Assembly: GCA_002243285.1 (NCBI GenBank)
Contig: CP022585.1
Coordinates: forward strand, 2,344,641 to 2,408,640
DNA: 64,000 nt
Reading direction: 5' to 3'
Source of the DNA: Candidatus Fluviicola riflensis
Lineage (GTDB): Bacteria > Bacteroidota > Bacteroidia > Flavobacteriales_D > Crocinitomicaceae
How positions within the stretch are numbered: position 1 is the stretch's first letter; every line of letters begins with the position of its first letter. Under the pieces are notes generated by a model. That model was not told where the DNA came from and searched no databases. It was given only the letters and a program-made list of their open reading frames with translations. The position numbers were made by a program, and so were the translations under genes. Below are positions 16,007-23,505 of the stretch, in pieces.

Positions 16007-16966
16007 TTACATGCCCATTTGCATCTGAGGTGCCGGTTTTACCAATGTTCCCGGTTTTCCATAATTCACTAATTCCACGTAGAAAATCAGTGGAGAAAAA
16101 CGTTCGATCGGCGAACCTTGTGGTGGATTTGCGCCATAAGCCAATCCTTGTGGAACGTACAAACGATACTTCCCTCCTTTTTTCAGTTTCGGAAAAGCAA
16201 TTGACCAACCCTGGATTACACCGTTAAGACTGAATGCAGGAATCGGCTGGCCGGCTTTTTCACCTGCCAGTGATGATTCCAATGTATCACCTTTCGGAGA
16301 AATCAGAATGTAACGTGCCTGCACATCGTCACCGATTGCCGGACTTCCACCAGTTCCTTCCTTGATCGTTTCGAGGTAAATGCCGTTTCCGATTTCTTTC
16401 GTGTTTTTGATCTTACTTACTTTATTAAAAAACGTTTGCTCTGTTTTCTGAGCATTGGCCATGATTTTCTGGTTCAGATCACCCAGCAATTTTTCCATCA
16501 TTTGGTCACGTTCCAACTGATCTACAAGTGTATCGTTGCTATTCAAAGCACTTTCAAAACCGTATTTCACCATTTTGAGGTCAAACTTCTTGATGAAACC
16601 TTCTTGTTTCCAACCGCTCAAAAAGTAAGAACCAAGCGCTTTTCCGATACACAATGAACCTTCGGTTTTAAATGCCGGATCAAATTCCATTCCCTGGTAA
16701 CCGAACATGCTTTGGATGGTCTGATTGCATTCAGGCCCGAACGCCGTTTCGTCTTTCAAACCGATTTCAAAACCTTCCATGATCTTTTCCATATCATAGT
16801 TGGTGAAATTTTTGTCCTGCAGCAATTGCTTGGCATGATCTGCCCCCACTACGTAGGAAATTTTGTCTTTGTTTGTTTTTAGCTCAACGGTATCCGCTGT
16901 TGCTGCATCATCTCCGCAAGACGACACCAATAACCCAATCAGGGATAATGTGATCAGTATTCTCAT
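16007..16966 (-). CDS. FKBP-type prolyl isomerase lipoprotein
   Basis: A 319-residue protein with a lipoprotein signal (SLIGLLVSSCGDD), a helical dimerisation-like N-terminal domain (KISYVVGADHAKQLL) and a C-terminal FKBP domain (about 205-305: GTGGSPAIGDDVQARYI, VIQGWSIAFPKLKKGGKYRLYVP, LAYGA). This layout is that of periplasmic FkpA/Mip-type foldases that help envelope proteins fold. ATG 16966 is chosen over TTG 16978 because it gives the standard signal peptide. It follows the second FKBP gene with a one-base gap. Confidence 0.9.
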   Translation of the reverse strand: MRILITLSLIGLLVSSCGDDAATADTVELKTNKDKISYVVGADHAKQLLQDKNFTNYDMEKIMEGFEIGLKDETAFGPECNQTIQSMFGYQGMEFDPAFKTEGSLCIGKALGSYFLSGWKQEGFIKKFDLKMVKYGFESALNSNDTLVDQLERDQMMEKLLGDLNQKIMANAQKTEQTFFNKVSKIKNTKEIGNGIYLETIKEGTGGSPAIGDDVQARYILISPKGDTLESSLAGEKAGQPIPAFSLNGVIQGWSIAFPKLKKGGKYRLYVPQGLAYGANPPQGSPIERFSPLIFYVELVNYGKPGTLVKPAPQMQMGM

Positions 16967-16967
16967 C

Positions 16968-17570
16968 TTAGTTTTCAATTGCGATCAATTCTACATCAAA
17001 GATAAGCGCCATGAACGGTTTGATTGCTCCACCCGGATGCGGATGCGCTCCGTAAGCCAGATCCTGCGGAATATACAAACGGTATTTTGAACCAACAGGC
17101 ATCAGTTGCAACGCTTCTGTCCAGCCCTTGATCACCTGGTGCACACCGAAAGTTGCCGGTAAACCACGTGAAATGGAACTATCGAAAACGGTTCCGTCGA
17201 TCAACGTACCGTGATAATGAACTTTTACTGTATCGGAAGCACTTGGTTTTACGCCAGTTCCTTCTTCGATTACTTCGTATTGTAAACCGGAAGCCGTAGT
17301 GGTAACACCTGCTTTCTTCGCATTTTCAGCTAAGAATGCTTCGCCTTCTGCTTTGTGCTCTTCAAACTTGGAAGCGGTAATTTCCTGGATATAATTTTGA
17401 ATGATCTGATTTGCTTCGTCGGCCGAGAATTTCAATTCTTTTCCCTGGAAAACATCGGCAATCGCCTCAGCCATTACTTGTGGATTGATGGCATCCAATT
17501 CCTGCTGTGCCAAACTATCAGCTACGCTCAATCCGATGCAATAGCTTACTGCGTTAATATCTTGTGACAT
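16968..17570 (-). CDS. FKBP-type prolyl isomerase (FklB-like)
   Basis: A 200-residue cytoplasmic isomerase beginning at ATG 17570 (MSQDINAVSYCIGLSVADS). An N-terminal helical domain is followed by an FKBP domain with VKVHYHGTLIDGTVFDSS, VIKGWTEALQLMPVGSKYRLYIP and LAYGAHPHPGG. It lacks a signal peptide, so the tandem pair places one isomerase in the cytoplasm and one in the envelope. An earlier TTG-initiated extension is judged unlikely. A -7 box is seen at 17589-17596. Confidence 0.9.
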   Translation of the reverse strand: MSQDINAVSYCIGLSVADSLAQQELDAINPQVMAEAIADVFQGKELKFSADEANQIIQNYIQEITASKFEEHKAEGEAFLAENAKKAGVTTTASGLQYEVIEEGTGVKPSASDTVKVHYHGTLIDGTVFDSSISRGLPATFGVHQVIKGWTEALQLMPVGSKYRLYIPQDLAYGAHPHPGGAIKPFMALIFDVELIAIEN

Positions 17571-17588
17571 GTCGTGAAAAATTTGCCC

Positions 17589-17596
17589 CAAAGGTA
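17589..17596 (-). promoter_or_regulatory. -7 promoter box of the FKBP pair
   Basis: TACCTTTG matches TAnnTTTG and lies 18 nt before ATG 17570, so the FKBP genes can be transcribed independently of metZ. Confidence 0.5.
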
Positions 17597-17602
17597 CTCT
17601 TT

Positions 17603-17679
17603 TTTAGTAGTTAGTTTTTAGTGATTAGAAGGATTCCCAAAAAACAAAGTTCATCCGTAAAACAGGAAACTACTAATAA
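17603..17679. repeat. AT-rich inverted repeat
   Basis: TTTAGTAGTTAGTTTTTAG on the left returns as AAACTACTAATAACTA on the right. It lies between metZ and the FKBP promoter, where it could terminate the methionine transcript. Confidence 0.4.
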
Positions 17680-18846
17680 CTATTTGAACGCCAGTTCAAG
17701 GTCTTCCCAAATATCTTCGATGTGTTCCAAACCAATGCTCAAACGCACCAATCCGTCGGAAATGCCTACTTCTGCACGCTCTTCTGGTTTTAGTTTTGAA
17801 TGCGTTGTTGAAGCCGGATGCGTAGCAATGCTGCGGCTGTCACCAAGATTCGGAGTTAAGGAAAACAAGCTGAGTTTATCCAGAAAAGCCCGTCCAGCTT
17901 CCAAACCTCCTTTGATCTGAAAGGAAACAATTCCGCCACCGGCCGACATTTGTTTTCGGGCAATTTCGACCTGCGGATGACTGTCAAGAAACGGGTATTT
18001 TACCCAATCGACAGCCGGATGATTTTCCAATCGTTTCGCAATCTCCAATGCCTGCTGACAGTGTTTTTCCACACGCAAGTGCAATGTTTCCAATGATTTC
18101 GACAATATCCATGCATTAAACGGACTCATAGCCGGACCGGAATGCCTGGCAAATGCCTGAATTTTGTCAATCAATTCCTGTGTGGAAACGATCAATCCAC
18201 CCAACACGCGACCCTGACCATCAATATACTTAGTCGCAGAATGGATCACGATATCGGCACCAAAACGAATGGGCTGTTGTAAAACCGGTGTCGCGAAACA
18301 ATTATCAACTACAAACAGCACATTTTTCTCCTTGCAAATGGCGCCAATCTTTTCCAAATCAATGATATCCAATCCCGGATTGGAAGGCGTTTCCAAATAC
18401 AAGATTTTCGTTGCAGGCGTAATCGCGTTGGCGTATGCTTCGTAATCATCCGCGTCAACATAAGTCGTCGTAATTCCCCATTTCGGGAAAATATTCACGA
18501 AAAGATTGTGCGTAGAACCAAACACCGAACGTGAGGAAACAATGTGATCTCCCGAACCGAGCAATGCCGCAAAAGTCGTGAAAACAGCCGCCATTCCGGT
18601 AGCTGTAGCCCAAGCCGCTTCTCCGCCCTCAAGTTGAGCAATTTTCTCCAGTAACTCATCGACATTCGGATTGGAATAACGCGAATAAATATTGGCGTCG
18701 ACCTCATCGGAAAAGGCAGCTCGCATGTGTTCGGCATTTTCGAAGGTAAAGCTGCTCGTGAGGTACAAAGGTACACTGTGTTCGCGCTGCTGTGTGCGCT
18801 CCGACTGACTACGAATCGCTAATGTTTCATTTCTGTAAGTGCTCAT
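17680..18846 (-). CDS. metZ: Trans-sulfuration PLP enzyme, O-acyl-homoserine sulfhydrylase type
   Basis: A 388-residue fold-type I PLP enzyme of the Cys/Met metabolism family. The cofactor Lys is K206 in VIHSATKYIDGQGR, preceded by YLETPSNPGLD and VVDNCFATPVLQQP. The motif set resembles O-succinylhomoserine sulfhydrylase (MetZ). Because the cluster contains metX, the in vivo substrate is probably O-acetylhomoserine, converted with sulfide to homocysteine, but a cystathionine gamma-synthase role cannot be excluded. Its start overlaps the OsmC stop by four bases. Confidence 0.85.
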   Translation of the reverse strand: MSTYRNETLAIRSQSERTQQREHSVPLYLTSSFTFENAEHMRAAFSDEVDANIYSRYSNPNVDELLEKIAQLEGGEAAWATATGMAAVFTTFAALLGSGDHIVSSRSVFGSTHNLFVNIFPKWGITTTYVDADDYEAYANAITPATKILYLETPSNPGLDIIDLEKIGAICKEKNVLFVVDNCFATPVLQQPIRFGADIVIHSATKYIDGQGRVLGGLIVSTQELIDKIQAFARHSGPAMSPFNAWILSKSLETLHLRVEKHCQQALEIAKRLENHPAVDWVKYPFLDSHPQVEIARKQMSAGGGIVSFQIKGGLEAGRAFLDKLSLFSLTPNLGDSRSIATHPASTTHSKLKPEERAEVGISDGLVRLSIGLEHIEDIWEDLELAFK

Positions 18847-19256
18847 TCAATGTGTTTTGTATAAGTGTTCACCTGGATCGACGGATGGATACTCGCCGAA
18901 ACAGAACAGTATTTTTCATGACTCAGTTTCACGGCGTTTTCGAGTTTTTGTAACGGAACGCCGGCATCAACGCTAAAAATCAAATCAATCGTTTCAAACG
19001 GAGAAGGAACGCCTTCTGCCCGCTTCGCGTCGATTTCAACTTCGTACTTCCTGACCTCAACCCGCTGTTTTTTCAGGATCAGCAGAATATCAATCGACAT
19101 ACAACTTGCCAGCGAACCCGCCAGTAATTGCATCGGCCGCATGCCTTTGTTCTTGCCCCCTATTTCAGGTGAAGCGTCGATGGTTGTCACCAAACCATCT
19201 TCGTTGGTGAGGTTCAGTACGAAGGGTTGTTCTTCGAGGTGTAAGTTTAATTTCAT
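18843..19256 (-). CDS. OsmC family protein
   Basis: A 137-residue OsmC/Ohr-fold protein with two conserved Cys in SLASCMSIDIL and HEKYCSVSASI, the peroxidatic/resolving pair of thiol peroxidases. It sits inside the methionine cluster and overlaps metZ by four bases, suggesting it acts on reactive sulfur or peroxide species related to sulfide assimilation (inference from context). Substrate is unknown. Confidence 0.88.
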   Translation of the reverse strand: MKLNLHLEEQPFVLNLTNEDGLVTTIDASPEIGGKNKGMRPMQLLAGSLASCMSIDILLILKKQRVEVRKYEVEIDAKRAEGVPSPFETIDLIFSVDAGVPLQKLENAVKLSHEKYCSVSASIHPSIQVNTYTKHIE

Positions 19257-19279
19257 GATGCTAAGTTATTCGTCTAAAT

Positions 19280-19425
19280 CTTCTCCCTTCTGAGGAAAAT
19301 CTGCTTCCTCTCCGCCTAAGGCGGAAGGATTGAGGAGGGTGGCAATTTCACATTTCAATGCCACCTCCAATTCATCACAAGCAGTGCTTGTTCTTCCCTC
19401 CTCAAGGAGGGAAATGGACTCTACT
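19280..19425. repeat. GC-rich compound palindromic repeat in the methionine cluster
   Basis: Between hom and OsmC lies a chain of palindromes: TCCGCCTAAGGCGGA (about 19310-19324), GGTGGCA / TGCCACC (about 19337-19371), a short AAGCAGTGCTT unit and CCTCCTCAAGGAGG. The unit is more GC-rich than the neighbouring AT-rich repeats and resembles dispersed palindromic elements of Bacteroidota. It could attenuate or stabilise the polycistronic mRNA. Confidence 0.55.
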
Positions 19426-19436
19426 TCTTCAAAAAA

Positions 19437-20675
19437 CTAATTAGCATGCGCTTCCAACTCCACTTCCTCAGCGTAAGCACCAGCCCCCAATTCCAACCCT
19501 TCAGGTAAAACCGCCAGGAATAAATCAGGTTCGTTGTTCCAGTCAAATTGCTGTAAGTCATTAAAATGAACCCAGCCGATGTGGAAATGATGCGTGGAAC
19601 CGTGGTAGATTTCCTGAATTTCTTCAAACTTTACGCGATTCAGCTGCTCTTTCGTAGTTCCGGAAATATAGACGCGCAAACGGAAATCGGTAGTCAAATG
19701 AAGGTTTTCCTGCACGTTTGTTTTTCGGTATTCGTAAGCGTAATCAAATTGCAAGGCCGAAATATCAGACAATACAGCACTCGCGGTCGGGTAACTCCCC
19801 GCTCCTTTTCCTAAGAACAACTGGCGATCCGAAAACAAGGCTTCCACCACCACTGCGTTGAATTCGTTTTCCACATTAAAGGCAAAGTGATTGGCGGGAA
19901 TCAAATGCGGCGCAACAAATCCGACAACCTGGTCATCAACGCGTGTTCCGAATGCCAACAATTTGATTTTATAACCTTTCTCACGGGCGTAAGTCGCATC
20001 CCACGCTTTGAGCTGACGAATCCCGTAATTCCACACCTCTTCAGTTTTGGCAGTATAACCGAAAGCGTGTTTCAGCAGCAAAACCAGTTTATACTTCGCG
20101 TCGAAGCCATCAACGTCAGAAGTTGGGTCGAGTTCTGCAAAACCCAGTTCCTGGGCAGTTTTCAAGGCATCATCAAACGATTGACCTTCGCCGGTTTTCG
20201 TGAGAATGTAATTCGTGGTTCCGTTAACAATGCCATTGATCGACGAAAGCGAATCATTGTTGTAATACTCTTCGAGGTTGCGGATAATCGGAATGGAACC
20301 GCCAACTGCCGCTTCGTACAAAAAGGAAACGTTATTCGCTTTTGCAAGTGCAATCAATTCTTCCAAGTGCAAAGCGATCAGTTTTTTATTGGCCGAAACT
20401 ACATGTTTTCCTGATTCAAGCGCGCGCTTTACAATCACATAAGCTGCATCGCTGTCGTTGATCAATTCCACTACTACATTGACCTCGCTATCGTTCAAAA
20501 TCACTTCGGCATCATAACTGAAATGCGACGCATCGATCTGGCGTTTTTTGGTCGCGTCTTTTACCACAATGTGCTTGATGCGCGCCTGTAGCAACGATGT
20601 TTGGTTCAATACTTCGTATAAACCGGTTCCGACACATCCGAAACCGAATAATCCTATTGTTAGTTGTTTGCTCAT
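19437..20675 (-). CDS. hom: Homoserine dehydrogenase
   Basis: A 412-residue enzyme reducing aspartate semialdehyde to homoserine, the precursor of methionine and threonine. The NAD(P)-binding GLFGFGCVGTGLYEVL lies at the start, VVSANKKLIA and GGSIPIIRNLEEYYNND mark the catalytic domain, and GIVNGTTNYILT the substrate site. No aspartokinase is fused and a typical C-terminal ACT domain is not evident. Five nt separate it from metX upstream, forming the first two genes of the riboswitch-controlled transcript. Confidence 0.93.
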   Translation of the reverse strand: MSKQLTIGLFGFGCVGTGLYEVLNQTSLLQARIKHIVVKDATKKRQIDASHFSYDAEVILNDSEVNVVVELINDSDAAYVIVKRALESGKHVVSANKKLIALHLEELIALAKANNVSFLYEAAVGGSIPIIRNLEEYYNNDSLSSINGIVNGTTNYILTKTGEGQSFDDALKTAQELGFAELDPTSDVDGFDAKYKLVLLLKHAFGYTAKTEEVWNYGIRQLKAWDATYAREKGYKIKLLAFGTRVDDQVVGFVAPHLIPANHFAFNVENEFNAVVVEALFSDRQLFLGKGAGSYPTASAVLSDISALQFDYAYEYRKTNVQENLHLTTDFRLRVYISGTTKEQLNRVKFEEIQEIYHGSTHHFHIGWVHFNDLQQFDWNNEPDLFLAVLPEGLELGAGAYAEEVELEAHAN

Positions 20676-20680
20676 CTTGT

Positions 20681-21775
20681 TTAATTGTTAATTAATTCGT
20701 GTTGAATGGTTTGAGTTGAAAAAATATTTGTCAAAAACGGTTCGATGGCGGCAGTTAACTGATCGTATTCCACCAAAAAACCGTCGTGTCCGAAACGCGA
20801 TGAAAGCGTCGCCAGCTGCGAATTGGGTAAACATCGTGCGATGTATTGCTGTTCAGAAATGGGGAATAATAAATCGGAATCGATGCCCACGACCAACGCT
20901 GGAATGGTTAATTCGGAAAGTAACTCAGCTGCCGGTTTCCTGTGGCGCGCCAGATTGTGCGAATCCATGGCTTTGCTCAACGTCCAGTAACTATAGGCAT
21001 TGAAACGATTGGCCAGTTTTTCGCCTTGATAACGCTGGTAAGAGGCCGCTTTGAAATCGTCGCTTTTATTATCAGTTGCTTCGGCTTGTGTGATGCCGTA
21101 ACCTTCATACGAGCGGTAACTCAGCATTCCGATACTTCTGGCGGCAATCAATCCGTCTCTTCCGCCGGAATATTCGTTGCGCAGAAAACTCGGATCAGCC
21201 TGGATCGCCAAACGTTGTGCTTCGTTGAATGCAATTCCGAACGGTGAATGCTGTACATTGGTCGCAATGGGAATGATGGATTGAAACAACTGTGGTTGCT
21301 GCACGGCCCATTCCAACACTTGTTGTCCGCCAAGCGACGCACCGATCAGCACCTGTATTTTGTCGATTTCCAAAAAGATGCGTACCAAATCGAGTGCTTT
21401 GACCATATCGCGCACCGTCACCAGCGGAAAATCGCGGTAATAGCGTTCGATTGGATTCTTGAACGAAAGCGGACCTGTACTGCCGTAGCACGAACCGATT
21501 ACATTCACGCTCACGATAAAATAGTCGTTCGGATCGAAGCATTTGTCAATACCGAACAAACCTTCCCACCATTCTTGGATACGATGATTACCGGTAAGCG
21601 CATGGCAAACCCACACCACGTTGGGGCGGTCTTCGTTGAGCTTTCCCCAGGTTTGAAACGCAATTTGGGGATTGTGCAGACGTTCTCCCGATTCAAGTTC
21701 TAACTCAAAATCGAGCTGGAGCTGACGTTCTACAGGAAGGTTGCTTCTGTTGGAAGCGAAAAATAAGAGTGACAT
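20681..21775 (-). CDS. metX: Homoserine O-acetyltransferase
   Basis: A 364-residue alpha/beta-hydrolase-fold enzyme that acetylates homoserine. The oxyanion region reads CHALTGNHR, the nucleophile is S147 in GASLGGQQVLEWA, and the Asp/His of the triad are expected in GIDSDLLFP and FGHDGFLVEY. It is the committed step of methionine synthesis, matching the SAM-I aptamer and Cys-rich leader just upstream. The 66 nt between leader stop and ATG contain no oligo-T terminator, which points toward control of translation or RNA stability. Confidence 0.93.
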   Translation of the reverse strand: MSLLFFASNRSNLPVERQLQLDFELELESGERLHNPQIAFQTWGKLNEDRPNVVWVCHALTGNHRIQEWWEGLFGIDKCFDPNDYFIVSVNVIGSCYGSTGPLSFKNPIERYYRDFPLVTVRDMVKALDLVRIFLEIDKIQVLIGASLGGQQVLEWAVQQPQLFQSIIPIATNVQHSPFGIAFNEAQRLAIQADPSFLRNEYSGGRDGLIAARSIGMLSYRSYEGYGITQAEATDNKSDDFKAASYQRYQGEKLANRFNAYSYWTLSKAMDSHNLARHRKPAAELLSELTIPALVVGIDSDLLFPISEQQYIARCLPNSQLATLSSRFGHDGFLVEYDQLTAAIEPFLTNIFSTQTIQHELINN

Positions 21776-21841
21776 ACGGAAAATTGTTCAATGGAAACTG
21801 TGTGAATTGTTGGTCGCACCAAAAGCGGACACTGCGTTGAA

Positions 21842-21940
21842 TCAACAGCAACAACACATTCGATGCGAAATAGACGCACGAATAACACTTGAGCTCTGAT
21901 TGAGCCCGACCGATGAACAGAAAAATAATACTTGTTTCAT
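21842..21940 (-). CDS. Candidate Cys-codon leader peptide of metX
   Basis: A 32-codon frame from ATG 21940 to TGA 21842. The peptide begins MKQVLFFCSS and ends SHRMCCCC, with four consecutive Cys codons (TGT TGT TGC TGT) directly before the stop. It begins three nt downstream of the SAM-I aptamer and precedes metX by 66 nt. Clustered codons for a pathway amino acid at a leader end are the hallmark of ribosome-stalling attenuators; poly-Cys upstream frames controlling sulfur genes are known from mycobacteria. Not a conventional gene and no database comparison was possible. Confidence 0.55.
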   Translation of the reverse strand: MKQVLFFCSSVGLNQSSSVIRASISHRMCCCC

Positions 21941-21943
21941 AGC

Positions 21944-22090
21944 ACATTTATTATATTCTTCCTGCAACAGCGCAGGAATCGGAAATTGGCACCGGTTTTC
22001 CAATCAAAATGAGATTTTCTCATTCTAACTTTTAGTTGGTTGCCAGAGGGTCACGGAGTCCGTCTCTCGCCTCTTCTGTATAAACAATGT
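21944..22090 (-). ncRNA. SAM-I riboswitch of the metX-hom transcript
   Basis: The minus strand shows the SAM-I core: AGAGGCGAGAGACGGAC, then GACCCTCTGGCAACC, and later CCGGTGCCAATTTCCGA. P4 is the hairpin TTCCTGC / GCAGGAA (21961-21980 region), and P1 can form between ACATTGTTTATA (22090-22079) and TATAATAAATGT (21955-21944). SAM binding would stabilise P1, whose 3' strand abuts the leader peptide start, so translation initiation of the leader may be the controlled step. No obvious intrinsic terminator follows. Confidence 0.85.
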
Positions 22091-22152
22091 CTTCTACGCT
22101 TTAGAATGACGTTGCAAAGATTGCGGAAAGATTTTCGTTTTTCCAAACATTT

Positions 22153-22239
22153 AATTGAAAATGTAAAATTGAAAATTGAAAAGAAGACTTAAATTCTTTC
22201 TGAACCGCCTTTTCAATTTTACATTTTCAATTTTCAATT
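22153..22239. repeat. TTGAAAAT-type palindromic repeat, copy 1
   Basis: Left arm 22153-22183 and right arm 22209-22239 are each built from AATTGAAAAT and GTAAAATTGAAAA words and are near-perfect inverted copies. The family recurs at 40962-41079 and 41781-41850. Here it lies in the divergent region upstream of both the SAM riboswitch and a beta-barrel gene. Confidence 0.6.
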
Positions 22240-22294
22240 CTCCCAAATGCAACGCTTCCTAAACGAGATTCATCAGAACGGGAAACAACATCAA

Positions 22295-22840
22295 ATGAAA
22301 CAAATCATTCTAATAACAACGCTGCTTTTATTGGGTTTTAGCGCCTGGAGTCAGACAGAAGAAATTGCTCCAAAAGTCAAAGGCAATTACTACGGTCGCG
22401 GATCAGTCGGTTTGCTCATGGGGGAAATGTCTTCCGGGTCGGCACAAATCAGTAACGGATATGCTTTTAGCCGCGGATTGGATGTTGGAGTCGGGTTGGC
22501 GTACGAAAACTACAACTACACGCGTTTTGCTCCGATCTTCGTGGAAACACGTTACAATTTCGGGAAGCGCGAAACCAAACCTTTTGTGGGATTGATGGGC
22601 GGTTACATGGCCGGACTGAACCAATACAACAACGCCAGGGGTTTTACCGCAGGCCTGCAAGCCGGAATTACACATTATTTCACCAAACATTTTGGCATTT
22701 CCACATCTGTGGGTTACCGCTACGTGATGACGGAATCAACGAATGTTTATACACAACTGCACCTATTCGCACCTTACCCAGCAATGCAAAACGCGAATAT
22801 TCATCGCATTGAGGCACGTTTAGGTATCGTTATACGTTAA
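22295..22840 (+). CDS. Outer-membrane beta-barrel protein
   Basis: A 181-residue protein with a signal peptide (KQIILITTLLLLGFSAWSQ). The mature chain alternates hydrophobic and polar residues in strand-length segments (VGVGLAYENYNYTRFAPIFV) and ends in an amphipathic strand (IHRIEARLGIVIR), as in small OmpA/OmpW-size barrels. ATG 22295 is chosen because the longer frame buries the signal. It precedes an ECF sigma gene by 83 nt and may share its transcript. Confidence 0.78.
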   Translation: MKQIILITTLLLLGFSAWSQTEEIAPKVKGNYYGRGSVGLLMGEMSSGSAQISNGYAFSRGLDVGVGLAYENYNYTRFAPIFVETRYNFGKRETKPFVGLMGGYMAGLNQYNNARGFTAGLQAGITHYFTKHFGISTSVGYRYVMTESTNVYTQLHLFAPYPAMQNANIHRIEARLGIVIR

Positions 22841-22923
22841 TAAGATGTTACAAACCGGCTGAATCGCCGGAAAAGGCATTCATTTGCGGTAAACGTTTAA
22901 CGAATTGGTAAAACAACAAACGA

Positions 22924-23505
22924 TTGGAATACAAGAACTGTTCTGATACTGAATTAGTTGCTGCCTGCAGGAATCAAATCCGGCAGGCACAGAAGGAATT
23001 GTTTGGCCGGTTTGTTTATATGATGAAGGGAATTTGTTTGCGGTATGCACAGGATGAAGCCGAAGCTGAGGATATTCTGCAGGATGCTTTTATCCGGATC
23101 TTCGGGCGGTTGGACCAATTCAACGGAACCGGGCCATTGGGCGCCTGGATCAGGAGAATTACCGTGAATACCGCGCTGGAAAGTTACCGCAAACGCAAGT
23201 CCGTGAAACAACAACTGGTAACGGCACTTGATTTAAAAGATATACATCCGGCCACCGACGACGGAATTATCGAGCAATTAAATGCAGAGGAATTAGTGAA
23301 AAAGATTCAGCAACTGCCGCCCGGTTACAGAGCGGTGTTTAACCTGTATGCCGTTGAAGGATACACGCACCCGGAAATCGGCGAACTGCTCGGTATTTCC
23401 GAAGGAACATCGAAATCGCAATACAGCAGGGCGCGATTGATGCTGAGAACATTGATAGATGAGGAATCATCACAGGAACAAATACGATTGAGTTATGCAA
23501 AATAA
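22924..23505 (+). CDS. ECF-type RNA polymerase sigma factor
   Basis: A 193-residue sigma-70 family protein with region 2 (GICLRYAQDEAEAEDILQDA, IRIFGRLDQF) and region 4 helix-turn-helix (LYAVEGYTHPEIGELLGISE, GTSKSQYSRAR). There is no ATG at the proper N-terminus: an in-frame stop lies at 22909 and TTG 22924 is the only plausible initiator, so a TTG start is proposed. The next gene overlaps by 11 nt and encodes an inner-membrane-anchored protein that could be the cognate anti-sigma factor. Confidence 0.9.
   Translation: MEYKNCSDTELVAACRNQIRQAQKELFGRFVYMMKGICLRYAQDEAEAEDILQDAFIRIFGRLDQFNGTGPLGAWIRRITVNTALESYRKRKSVKQQLVTALDLKDIHPATDDGIIEQLNAEELVKKIQQLPPGYRAVFNLYAVEGYTHPEIGELLGISEGTSKSQYSRARLMLRTLIDEESSQEQIRLSYAK

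Noticed and set aside
21705..21947. An 80-codon frame starting ATG 21947 in the metX leader
   Set aside because: It runs into metX in another frame, has no family features and its start is inside riboswitch stem P1; the 32-codon frame with the Cys run fits the leader better.
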